Source of the DNA: Candidatus Gastranaerophilales bacterium
GTDB lineage: Bacteria > Cyanobacteriota > Vampirovibrionia > Gastranaerophilales > Gastranaerophilaceae
Direction: 5' to 3'
NCBI GenBank assembly: GCA_944324905.1
Contig: CALUYB010000006.1
Location: forward strand, 1 to 64,000
Length of the DNA: 64,000 nucleotides
Shown: positions 36,298-43,393 of the stretch, one piece after another
How the letters are laid out: each line of letters begins with the position of its first letter
Position numbering within the stretch: the stretch's first letter is position 1
The notes under the pieces: generated by a model
The model's database searches: none
The model's input: the letters and a program-made list of their open reading frames with translations, nothing else
Told to the model about the DNA's origin: nothing
Made by a program: the position numbers and the translations under genes

Positions 36298-37086
36298 TTA
36301 TTTAAGCATTTCTAATTCTTTTGAATTTCTTGCAAATTCGCGATTAATTGAATTTCTTTGTGCAACTGAAGCAACGATGTTTCTAATTGTTGCAACCATT
36401 TCAATTTGAGTACCAAGCTTGTTAACTGCTGAACCTACGCCAACAGCACTTGCGCCTGCTGCAAAAGCAAGAGGTGTTGTTTGCGCGCTAATGCCTGATG
36501 CACTCATTACAGGAATTGAAACGTGGCGTGAAAGTTCAAGAGTGTTGCCGATTGTAGCTTGAGCAGTTTCTAAAAGTGCTTTTGCTCCAACTGATTTAAC
36601 ACCTTGTGGTTTCATACCTTCAGTTTGAATTAAATCAACGCCAAGTAGTTCAAGTTTTTTAGCAAGTTCAATTTGTTCTTTAACATCAATGTTGCCTGGG
36701 ATTGTTACGCAAACAAAAACATCTTTACCTTCTAAAAGGCTCATTGTTTCAAGAGTGATTTCATAAACTTCATCAGCGCTGAATGTTTCGCCTTTTTTGT
36801 ATAATGCGTCAAAGTTGCCGATTTCAATTGCATCAGCACCCCATTCAACAGCTTGCGCAAGTTTAAAAGGATTGATTGATGAAACAAAAATTGGTAGAGT
36901 TGTGTTTTTTGCTGCTACATCAAATACTTTTTTATCACAAGCAACGTCAACTGCGCTTGCAAGTCCCATTTGTGCTGCGCTTACAACTTTTTTAACATTT
37001 TCAAGATCATAATTGTCAATACCTGAAATAATTTTAATTGCTCTTTTCTCTCTCAAATGTCTTTTGAAAACTTCAATACTTCTCAT
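36298..37086 (-). CDS. DUF561 / Ycf23 family protein
   Basis: A 262-residue TIM-barrel-like protein (repeating patterns such as FDVAAKNTTLPIFVSS, WGADAIEIGNFDALY, GVDLIQTEGMKP and VMSASGISAQTTPLAFAAGASAVGVGS) matching the DUF561/Ycf23 family, conserved in cyanobacteria and in plastid genomes of some algae. Its function is not established. The start is ATG 37086 with AGGAAAGGAAG upstream; an in-frame ATG at 37143 has none. Its presence supports a cyanobacteria-related host. Confidence 0.85.
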   Translation of the reverse strand: MRSIEVFKRHLREKRAIKIISGIDNYDLENVKKVVSAAQMGLASAVDVACDKKVFDVAAKNTTLPIFVSSINPFKLAQAVEWGADAIEIGNFDALYKKGETFSADEVYEITLETMSLLEGKDVFVCVTIPGNIDVKEQIELAKKLELLGVDLIQTEGMKPQGVKSVGAKALLETAQATIGNTLELSRHVSIPVMSASGISAQTTPLAFAAGASAVGVGSAVNKLGTQIEMVATIRNIVASVAQRNSINREFARNSKELEMLK

Positions 37087-37209
37087 GTTTCTTCCTTTCC
37101 TAAAATTCACAAGAATTGTATCATAACATAGCTCTTTGGGCAATGAAAAAATACACTTCCCGTTTTATATTCTCTATTATCCCCTATACGATAACGGAGT
37201 GGTCTATAC

Positions 37210-37908
37210 ATGTTTAAAAAAACATTTTTTGCAATTTTATTGCCTGTTTGTTTAGTTTTGTTAAGCAATATTAATATACCATCTTATGCTTCAAATTCTG
37301 CGCGCTCAGATGATGAGAGTGCAAGTATTAGTGTATATGAAAAAATTACACCATCAATTGTGGCAATAGACGCTGATTTAGACCAAGGTATATCATCAGG
37401 TACTGGCTGTGTCATTGACCCCTCTGGCATTATTCTTACAAGTTCTCATGTAATTAATAAATCAAAAAATATTGAAGTTACCACCCAAAGTGGCAAAACT
37501 TACAAAGCTACAGTTTTTGCAATTTTAAAAGATAAAAATGATTTAGCGCTTATAAAAATTACTCCAAAAGAAAAACTGCCTGTAATACGCCTTGGTGACT
37601 CTGAAACCGTAAAAGTCGGTCAAAGAGTGCTAGCTATAGGCAACCCCTTTGGTTTTAGAGGAACTCTTACAACGGGTATAATCTCGCGTATTGACTATGA
37701 CAGAAAAAAACTCCAAACAGACGCTGCTATTAACCCCGGCTGCTCAGGCGGCCCGCTTTTAAATTTAGATGGCGAAGTTATTGGGATAAATCAATCAATC
37801 TATAATCCTGACAACAATCGCTCAAACATTGGTATCGGCTTTGCTGTTCCTGTTAATTATGCAAAAGAGTTTATCGCCCTTACAAAAAACACAAAAAAAA
37901 TTCCATAA
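37210..37908 (+). CDS. secreted trypsin-like serine protease (HtrA/Deg type, no PDZ)
   Basis: A 232-residue protein with a signal peptide (FFAILLPVCLVLLSNINI, cleavage likely after SYA27). The trypsin-fold catalytic triad is intact: His80 in TSSHVIN, Asp111 in KDKNDLALI and Ser179 in NPGCSGGPLLN. The usual GNSGGP is changed to GCSGGP. It ends right after the protease domain, with no PDZ domain, so it lacks the substrate-sorting part of DegP/DegS. It should act in the periplasm. It converges on an XRE regulator gene. Confidence 0.88.
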   Translation: MFKKTFFAILLPVCLVLLSNINIPSYASNSARSDDESASISVYEKITPSIVAIDADLDQGISSGTGCVIDPSGIILTSSHVINKSKNIEVTTQSGKTYKATVFAILKDKNDLALIKITPKEKLPVIRLGDSETVKVGQRVLAIGNPFGFRGTLTTGIISRIDYDRKKLQTDAAINPGCSGGPLLNLDGEVIGINQSIYNPDNNRSNIGIGFAVPVNYAKEFIALTKNTKKIP

Positions 37909-37917
37909 ACACTTTGC

Positions 37918-38238
37918 TTAAAGGTTATCTTTTATACTTTTAATAACATCCCTGTATATTTTTAGCTCTTTATTGTTCGAGTCGTTTAAAATTTGATTAA
38001 TGTCATCTTTTAGCGGATTTATTTCCTTGTTTTCTTCAAACTCTCTTAAGCTTATATTCAGTGTTTTAATTATCTTAATAAAATTCTCTAAAGTCGGATA
38101 GTGAAGCCCAGCTTCAATTCTTGAGAGTTGTTTTTCGTGGATTCCTATTTTTTCGGCAAGCTCAAATTGTGTTAATTTTAACCTTTTCCTCTGCTGTCTT
38201 ATTTTCTGACCAATAAATTTTTTGTCCTCGGCAATCAT
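37918..38238 (-). CDS. XRE-family transcriptional regulator
   Basis: A 106-residue DNA-binding protein. Residues 8-63 form an HTH of the Xre/Cro type (IRQQRKRLKLTQFELAEKIG, then EKQLSRIEAGLHYPTLENF). A helical tail follows (DDINQILNDSNNKELKIYRDVIKSIKD). The protein encoded at 56020 has the same size and layout, so the two are paralogs. Its gene diverges from the prepilin-like gene at 38377 with 138 nt between them, making that gene and itself the obvious candidate targets. Confidence 0.88.
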   Translation of the reverse strand: MIAEDKKFIGQKIRQQRKRLKLTQFELAEKIGIHEKQLSRIEAGLHYPTLENFIKIIKTLNISLREFEENKEINPLKDDINQILNDSNNKELKIYRDVIKSIKDNL

Positions 38239-38319
38239 TATACATACCCCATGTCCTTTTCTATAACTAGCATAGAGCGTTCTTGTTACTTTTTAAACCA
38301 TATTAATATTACTAAATAT

Positions 38320-38348
38320 TTGCAAAAGTAATAAACATGTTCTATAAT
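38320..38348 (+). promoter_or_regulatory. strong promoter for the prepilin-like gene
   Basis: TTGCAA (38320-38325), an exact 17-nt spacer and a perfect TATAAT (38343-38348), 28 bases before the ATG. The -10 is preceded by the palindrome AACATGTT. AAGGA lies upstream of the ATG. Confidence 0.7.
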
Positions 38349-38376
38349 TCAATTGTTTAATTTAGAAGGATAAGAT

Positions 38377-40737
38377 ATGAAGAAGTACGCGTTTACACTC
38401 GCGGAGTTATTGGTGTCTACACTAATAATCTCTATTATTATGGTAGTTTTAGCCCCTGTAATTACAAAAAGGGTCACAAGTAATATTAATGTTTCAGGCG
38501 GAGGAGGAAGTACTAAAAAAGAAAGTAAACTTTTTTTGTATAATCCAACTGATCCGGACTGTAACCCAGTTTCTGGGCAAAATGCTCTTGATTGCAACTT
38601 TACAACAGGAACTGGTGTAAAGAGTGTAAATGTTGTAATGGTCTCAGGCGGAGGCGGTGGCGCTGGTGGAACACCTCCAACAGTTGAATATGGTAAAAAA
38701 CTTACAGTGACAAATTCTACAATTGGTAGTGCTAAGACTCAAGAAATAACTATAACAAAAAATATGAAAAACTTTGTTGTAAGTTATCTCTCTGGCTCTG
38801 GCGGCGGTGGAGGCGGTGGCGCATGGGTTGAAGAACAAGGTGGCGCACCGACAAGTCAGGCGGATTGTGACAGATATGACGCAAAATTCCTCACAGCAGC
38901 TCAAAACAATGGAACACCTGTATGTGTTACAAAATATAACATTGGTGATATTCCAGATGCGCTAAATGGAGGGATTGCAACATCTGTTACAACTGTATCA
39001 ACAGGTACACGTTGCTCTGCTAACGCATGCTGTTGGCAAGGAAGAACTGCAAACCAATGCAGTAGCTCTGGAACTAGTTACAGCGGCTGTAATAGAACTA
39101 TGTGCACTTGGTATGCCGGCAATGCTTCATGCCAAGCTCTAGCTTACAATGGCACAAAAGCAGGGGACTGGAGATTACCAACTAAAAATGAGATGTCTAA
39201 ATGGGCATCAAATATTAACACTATTAACAAAAATCAAGGTGACAACGGTTTAAGGCTTTGTGACAGCCTCGACGGTTACGGCGCAGCACTATGCGACAAT
39301 TACGGCATTTGCCACGGGGCTACCTATGATTACTGCTACCCGAGAGAGGTGTGGTCTTCTACACTTGGTGGCAGCTTTTACCACTATTTCTACCTGCACA
39401 ATGGTAGTTTCGGTCAGAGCAGTCAGGGTCCGCGCTGCGCCAGTTCGGTTCGCTGTGTCCTTGAAGAGGGAGCTACAACCTATAACTCATACGGGGGCGG
39501 CGGAGGAAGTGCTGGAGGATATTTTAAGAATTATCAAATTCCTGAAAGTGTAATTTCAAATAATATTGGAGGAAAGATTGTATTGTATTCTGCTCCTTGG
39601 GCAAAAGGTGGTAATGCTGCAAGTTCAAAAGGAGCTAATGCAAGTGATGGAGACAATGGAACAGTATCATATATTGCAATATACAATAAATCAGGGCAAC
39701 AAGTTTGGGGTTTAGAAGCTTCAGGCGGAAATGGAGGAAAAGGAGCGACTGGGTCTAATTATGGCAATGGTGGAAGCTCTGTTGCGACAAATAGTTGTAA
39801 GATATTTCAAAATGGAAGCTGGACAAATACAAGCTGTTCTGGTGTTGGCGGTGCAGGAAATAATGGAAATAAATTACAAGTAACAGATAGTAATACTGCA
39901 GCTAATGGCGGTGTTGGCGGAGGATCAATGTATAATACAACATCGCTATCCAGAGGTGGTAATGGTGGCAGCTCAAGTTCTGTAAACGGCGGTAACGGCG
40001 TCCGCTGTGGTTCAGGTGGTGGAGGAGGAACAACAAAAGTTGTTTCTGATGTTGCAACCGCAGGAGCAGGAGGAAAAGGAGCGACTGGAGTAGCAGAAAT
40101 TACATATGACATAGTTTACGACCCTGCTGCTGGTGGAGGTGGTGGCGGCGGTGCCATGTTAAAGGTTGAAAATATAACTGTTACTCCTTCTACTAATTAT
40201 GTTATTCGTGTTGGTGGTGGTGGTAATGGTGGGGCCGTTGCAAATAATGGCTCAAATGGTGGAGAAAGTAGAGTTACTTTTGGTGCTACAAGTTATAGCT
40301 TAAGTGGTGGTAAAGGTGGTACAGCAGGAACCAGCGCAAGTGCAACTACTTCTGTTATCCATGGTGTAGGTGGTAATGGTGCTTCTAAATTAAGTACCGG
40401 AACATCTGTTGCAGGGACTAAGGGTAGCGATGGAAGTGCAGGTGATATTGGTGCAATTGGTGGAAATGGTGGAAAAAGTGGAGTTCAAAGCGAAGGAGGC
40501 TGCGGAGCATTATTTGATAATGGCGGAAGTTGCTCAGCAACTAGCGCATATGGTTTAAGTCCATTATTTGTTTCACCATCTAATATATTTGACGCTGCTG
40601 ATTATGGTAAAGCAGGAGCCGGCGGAGGTGGCGGCGGATATGCGTATAATACTACGATGTACCCTACCAACAACCCAGGCTATGGCGGTAATGGACAAAA
40701 CGGATATGTGTATTTGTATTGGACGGAGTACAACTAA
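38377..40737 (+). CDS. prepilin-like glycine-rich surface protein with a hypervariable lectin-like domain
   Basis: A 786-residue protein. It begins with a type IV prepilin signal, MKKYAFTLAELLVS, with cleavage likely between Ala5 and Phe6, Glu at mature position 5 and a hydrophobic helix to about residue 30. Residues 85-160 are glycine-rich (GGGGGAGG, GSGGGGGGG). Residues about 195-363 form a Cys-rich domain with GDWRLPTKNEM, as in DUF1566/C-type-lectin-like modules, ending WSST...SVRCVLE. Residues 370-786 return to glycine-rich, probably beta-rich sequence. Codons in the last part of the lectin-like domain are unlike the rest of the gene and fit a DGR variable region. Expected to be exported by a type II secretion/type IV pilus system; no such genes are in the window. 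Confidence 0.88.
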   Translation: MKKYAFTLAELLVSTLIISIIMVVLAPVITKRVTSNINVSGGGGSTKKESKLFLYNPTDPDCNPVSGQNALDCNFTTGTGVKSVNVVMVSGGGGGAGGTPPTVEYGKKLTVTNSTIGSAKTQEITITKNMKNFVVSYLSGSGGGGGGGAWVEEQGGAPTSQADCDRYDAKFLTAAQNNGTPVCVTKYNIGDIPDALNGGIATSVTTVSTGTRCSANACCWQGRTANQCSSSGTSYSGCNRTMCTWYAGNASCQALAYNGTKAGDWRLPTKNEMSKWASNINTINKNQGDNGLRLCDSLDGYGAALCDNYGICHGATYDYCYPREVWSSTLGGSFYHYFYLHNGSFGQSSQGPRCASSVRCVLEEGATTYNSYGGGGGSAGGYFKNYQIPESVISNNIGGKIVLYSAPWAKGGNAASSKGANASDGDNGTVSYIAIYNKSGQQVWGLEASGGNGGKGATGSNYGNGGSSVATNSCKIFQNGSWTNTSCSGVGGAGNNGNKLQVTDSNTAANGGVGGGSMYNTTSLSRGGNGGSSSSVNGGNGVRCGSGGGGGTTKVVSDVATAGAGGKGATGVAEITYDIVYDPAAGGGGGGGAMLKVENITVTPSTNYVIRVGGGGNGGAVANNGSNGGESRVTFGATSYSLSGGKGGTAGTSASATTSVIHGVGGNGASKLSTGTSVAGTKGSDGSAGDIGAIGGNGGKSGVQSEGGCGALFDNGGSCSATSAYGLSPLFVSPSNIFDAADYGKAGAGGGGGGYAYNTTMYPTNNPGYGGNGQNGYVYLYWTEYN
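39262..39459 (+). other. putative diversity-generating retroelement variable region (VR)
   Basis: Codons 296-361 of the prepilin-like gene. By my count the last 100 bases (39361-39460) are 55% G+C with only 16 adenines, inside a genome that is otherwise strongly AT-rich, and about 42% of codons 289-364 end in C. The residues are mostly those reachable from AAC/AAT by changing adenines: Tyr, His, Phe, Ser, Gly, Asp, Cys, Asn (for example GSFYHYFYLHNGSFG). The region ends in a G+C-rich invariant-looking segment encoding SVRCVL, where the initiation of mutagenic homing signal sits in known DGRs. No template repeat or reverse transcriptase is in the window. Exact borders need the template. Confidence 0.7.
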
Positions 40738-40768
40738 ATTAACTAAAGGTTTCGTATCTTAATTACAA

Positions 40769-40806
40769 GGGGTGCACTCCAGGAATATTTGCACCCCGTT
40801 TTTTTT
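40769..40806 (+). terminator. rho-independent terminator of the prepilin-like gene
   Basis: Stem GGGGTGCA (40769-40776) / TGCACCCC (40790-40797) with a 13-nt loop and a run of nine T. Confidence 0.85.
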
Positions 40807-40856
40807 AAAAAAGTATTTTATTTTAATTTTGTTTGTGATAAGATTATTTTGAACTT

Positions 40857-40933
40857 GCGCCTGTAGCTCAGCTGGATAGAGTGTTTGGCTACGAACCAAA
40901 AGGTCAGGGGTTCGAATCCCTTCAGGCGCGCCA
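40857..40933 (+). tRNA. tRNA-Arg (anticodon ACG)
   Basis: Full cloverleaf with acceptor stem GCGCCTG/CAGGCGC, anticodon stem TTTGG/CCAAA, loop CTACGAA and T-arm GGTTCGAATCC. The 3' CCA is encoded at 40931-40933. The first anticodon base is A, normally converted to inosine, so it reads CGU, CGC and CGA. Confidence 0.96.
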
Positions 40934-40965
40934 TAAAAGAGCTCTTTTTAGGGCTCTTTTATTAT
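40934..40965 (+). terminator. terminator between tRNA-Arg and tRNA-Thr
   Basis: Stem TAAAAGAGC (40934-40942) / GCTCTTTTA (40953-40961) followed by a short T-rich stretch, directly after the tRNA-Arg CCA. Confidence 0.6.
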
Positions 40966-40971
40966 AATTTT

Positions 40972-41044
40972 GCCGATGTGGCTCAGTTGGTAGAGCAGTC
41001 GATTCGTAATCGACAGGTCAGGGGTTCGAATCCCCTCATCGGCA
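40972..41044 (+). tRNA. tRNA-Thr (anticodon CGU)
   Basis: Full cloverleaf with acceptor stem GCCGATG/CATCGGC, anticodon stem GTCGA/TCGAC, loop TTCGTAA and T-arm GGTTCGAATCC. The discriminator is A and CCA is not encoded. It reads ACG. Its last 9 nt overlap the stop end of the converging acetyltransferase gene. Confidence 0.96.
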
Positions 41045-41569
41045 ATTTGTGTTATTTAGGGTAAAAATTAAATGCTCTATTTTTTTGCCGTTTACGTTTT
41101 TTATGAAATTGCCTGTTTCTTTTGCTCCAAGTCTTTTTGCAACCTTAATTGATTTTAAATTTATTGGGCGTATTTCAAAAATAACTTTGTCTAAATTCAT
41201 AATTTCAAAGGCAAAATCTGCCATATGCCTTGCTGCCTCTGTTGCAAGCCCATATCCAACATATTTTTCATTTAAAATATAGCCTATTTCATAGTAAATT
41301 TTGCCGTTTATTGTGTCTTGAGATAGCGAAATTTGCCCTACAACGTCATTATTTTCTTTTGATTGCATAATGTAGTAGCCCTCACCAGTGTTTGAGTATG
41401 AGCCCATGCAGTTTTCAATCCATTTTTTAATGTCTTTGTTTGTAAAATCTTTTTCCCAGATTTCTTTTACGCTTTTTTGATTGAGCATTTTTGAAATTTC
41501 ATTAAAGTCATCAAGCTCGACTTTTCTAAAGAAAAGTCTTTTTGTTTGTCCCCAATTTTTGTTTTTCAT
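41036..41569 (-). CDS. GNAT-family N-acetyltransferase (RimJ/RimL type)
   Basis: A 177-residue acetyl-CoA-dependent transferase. It starts WGQTKRLFFRKVELDDFNEI, has the acetyl-CoA loop region YVGYGLATEAARHMADFAF and ends with the LDKVIFEIRPINLKSIKVAKRLGAKETG pattern of the RimJ/RimL-like subgroup that modifies N-termini or small molecules. The substrate is not determined. The final codons and TGA stop are read from the antisense of the tRNA-Thr acceptor stem, so the last residues NTNCR may be recent additions. Confidence 0.85.
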   Translation of the reverse strand: MKNKNWGQTKRLFFRKVELDDFNEISKMLNQKSVKEIWEKDFTNKDIKKWIENCMGSYSNTGEGYYIMQSKENNDVVGQISLSQDTINGKIYYEIGYILNEKYVGYGLATEAARHMADFAFEIMNLDKVIFEIRPINLKSIKVAKRLGAKETGNFIKNVNGKKIEHLIFTLNNTNCR

Positions 41570-41599
41570 AGTTGAATTTTATCATGTTATAATTTTGAA

Positions 41600-43393
41600 A
41601 TGAATACGCCTTTAGAACTTTTAGCCCCTGCAAAAGATAAGAATTGCGCAATAAGCGCCATTAACTTTGGTGCTGACGCGATTTACATTGGCGCAAATGC
41701 CTTTGGCGCGCGAAAAAATGCTGCAAATAATTTGCAAGATATAAAAGATGTCGTTGACTATGCGCACAAATTTTTTGCAAGGGTGTATGTGGCACTAAAT
41801 ACCATTTTAAGGGATGAGGAGCTGGATGATCTCCAAAAGCTGCTTTATGATTTGTATGAAATAGGCGTTGATGGCATTATAGTGCAGGATTTTGGCATTT
41901 TTAAATTGGATTTGCCGCCTTTTTTAATTTCAGCAAGTACTCAGTGTGATATTCGAGATAGTCAAAAAGTTAAATTTTTTGAAAACATTGGTGTAGATAG
42001 GGTAATCCTTGCGCGCGAGTTGTCATTAAATCAAATTAAAGATATTTGTAAAAGCACTGATGTTGAGGTTGAAACCTTTATCCATGGCGCACTTTGCGTG
42101 AGCTATAGCGGTCAGTGTTACCTGAGTTATGCGCTTGGCGGGCGCAGTGCAAATCGTGGAGAGTGTGCCCAACCCTGTCGGAAAAAATATACCCTGATTG
42201 ATGAAAATGGCAAAGTTTATGCAAAAAATAAACATCTTTTGTCATTGAAAGACTTTTGCGCTGCTCCTTGTTTAGATGATTTAGTTAAGGCTGGTGTAGT
42301 TTCTTTTAAAATTGAGGGTCGATTAAAGGATGAAAATTATGTTAAAAACGTTGTAGCTTATTACAATATTTTGCTTGAAAAATATAAAAGAATTTCATCG
42401 GGCAAAGTTTTTTGTGATTTTGAGCCTAATGTTGCTAAAAGCTTTAATCGTGGTTTTAGCACCTACTTTTTACAGGGTAAGCCTGAGGATATTTATAATT
42501 TTGACACACCAAAGCAAATTGGTGAGAAAATCGGGGTTGTAAAAAATATTGCAAAAGATTTTTTTGAAATAAAAACAGATGTGAAAATCAATGCCCAAGA
42601 TGGTTTGTGCTATTTTTCAAATGATAGTTTAGAGGGTTTTTTGGTAAATAAAGTTGAGTTTAAAAATGGAGTTTTGCGAATTTTTCCAAATTCTATGCCA
42701 AAAATTAATGCAGGGGTAATAATTTACAGGAATTTTGATTTTGAATTTGATAAGCTTTTAAAAAATTCAAAAACAAAAAGGCAAATTGGGGTTGAATTTT
42801 GTGTATTTGAAGACAAAATTTTAGTACTTGATGAGGATAATTGTAGCTGTGAAATGCCATTTGATACTAAGGAGCGGGCAAATAATCAGGATAAAATGCG
42901 CTTTGCGTTTGAAAATCAGCTTAGAAAAACCGGTGAGAGCGATTTTTATGTAAAAGAAATTGTTTTTAAAACAGATAATTTGCCATTTTTAAAAATTTCT
43001 CAAATTAACACTATAAGGCGCGATTTGCTTGAAAAATTAATGACAAAACGACTTGAAAAATATGATGAAATTAGAAAAAACAGAAAAAAGAAAAAAATTT
43101 CCTGTGCGCCTTTTCCGCTGAAAAATAACGATTACAGGCTGAATATTCACAACAAAAAAGCGCAAGAGTTTTATAATGAGTGTAATGTGGGGTGTTCAGA
43201 GCGTTCTTTTGAGTCAGAAAAAGTTAAAAATGCAGAGCTTATGAGGACAAAACACTGTCTGCGCAGGGCTTTTAATATGTGTTTAAAAGGGCAAAAAGAA
43301 AAGGAAAAGCTGTTTTTATTAGATGAAAATGCAAAAAAGCTAAGACTTGAGTTTGATTGTAAAAATTGTGAAATGATAATAAAAGAATTTTAG
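41600..43393 (+). CDS. U32 peptidase-family protein (RlhA/TrhP-like)
   Basis: A 597-residue protein. The N-terminal part has LLAPAKDKNCAISAINFGAD and the hallmark ETFIHGALCVSYSGQCYLS...GECAQPCRK, where the cysteines bind an iron-sulfur cluster in family members. U32 proteins RlhA and TrhP hydroxylate rRNA or tRNA using prephenate; the extra C-terminal region after about residue 320 (with DUF3656-like layout) favours the RlhA type. The exact RNA target is inference. It overlaps the end of the converging TPR gene by 4 nt. Confidence 0.85.
   Translation: MNTPLELLAPAKDKNCAISAINFGADAIYIGANAFGARKNAANNLQDIKDVVDYAHKFFARVYVALNTILRDEELDDLQKLLYDLYEIGVDGIIVQDFGIFKLDLPPFLISASTQCDIRDSQKVKFFENIGVDRVILARELSLNQIKDICKSTDVEVETFIHGALCVSYSGQCYLSYALGGRSANRGECAQPCRKKYTLIDENGKVYAKNKHLLSLKDFCAAPCLDDLVKAGVVSFKIEGRLKDENYVKNVVAYYNILLEKYKRISSGKVFCDFEPNVAKSFNRGFSTYFLQGKPEDIYNFDTPKQIGEKIGVVKNIAKDFFEIKTDVKINAQDGLCYFSNDSLEGFLVNKVEFKNGVLRIFPNSMPKINAGVIIYRNFDFEFDKLLKNSKTKRQIGVEFCVFEDKILVLDEDNCSCEMPFDTKERANNQDKMRFAFENQLRKTGESDFYVKEIVFKTDNLPFLKISQINTIRRDLLEKLMTKRLEKYDEIRKNRKKKKISCAPFPLKNNDYRLNIHNKKAQEFYNECNVGCSERSFESEKVKNAELMRTKHCLRRAFNMCLKGQKEKEKLFLLDENAKKLRLEFDCKNCEMIIKEF

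Noticed and set aside
38239-38376. ACATGT as a widespread regulatory motif
   Set aside because: The hexamer recurs near several promoters, but at this base composition about twenty copies are expected by chance in 64 kb. Only the long inverted repeat at 23392 was kept.
39260-39553. Open frame of 97 codons inside the prepilin-like gene
   Set aside because: It is another reading phase through the C-rich variable region. Loss of adenines removes stop codons in all phases there, so the open frame is a by-product.
38377-40737. Collagen-like or transposon-derived repeat as explanation for the glycine-rich gene
   Set aside because: There is no Gly-x-y periodicity and no flanking inverted or direct repeats; glycine runs are irregular as in other glycine-rich surface proteins.
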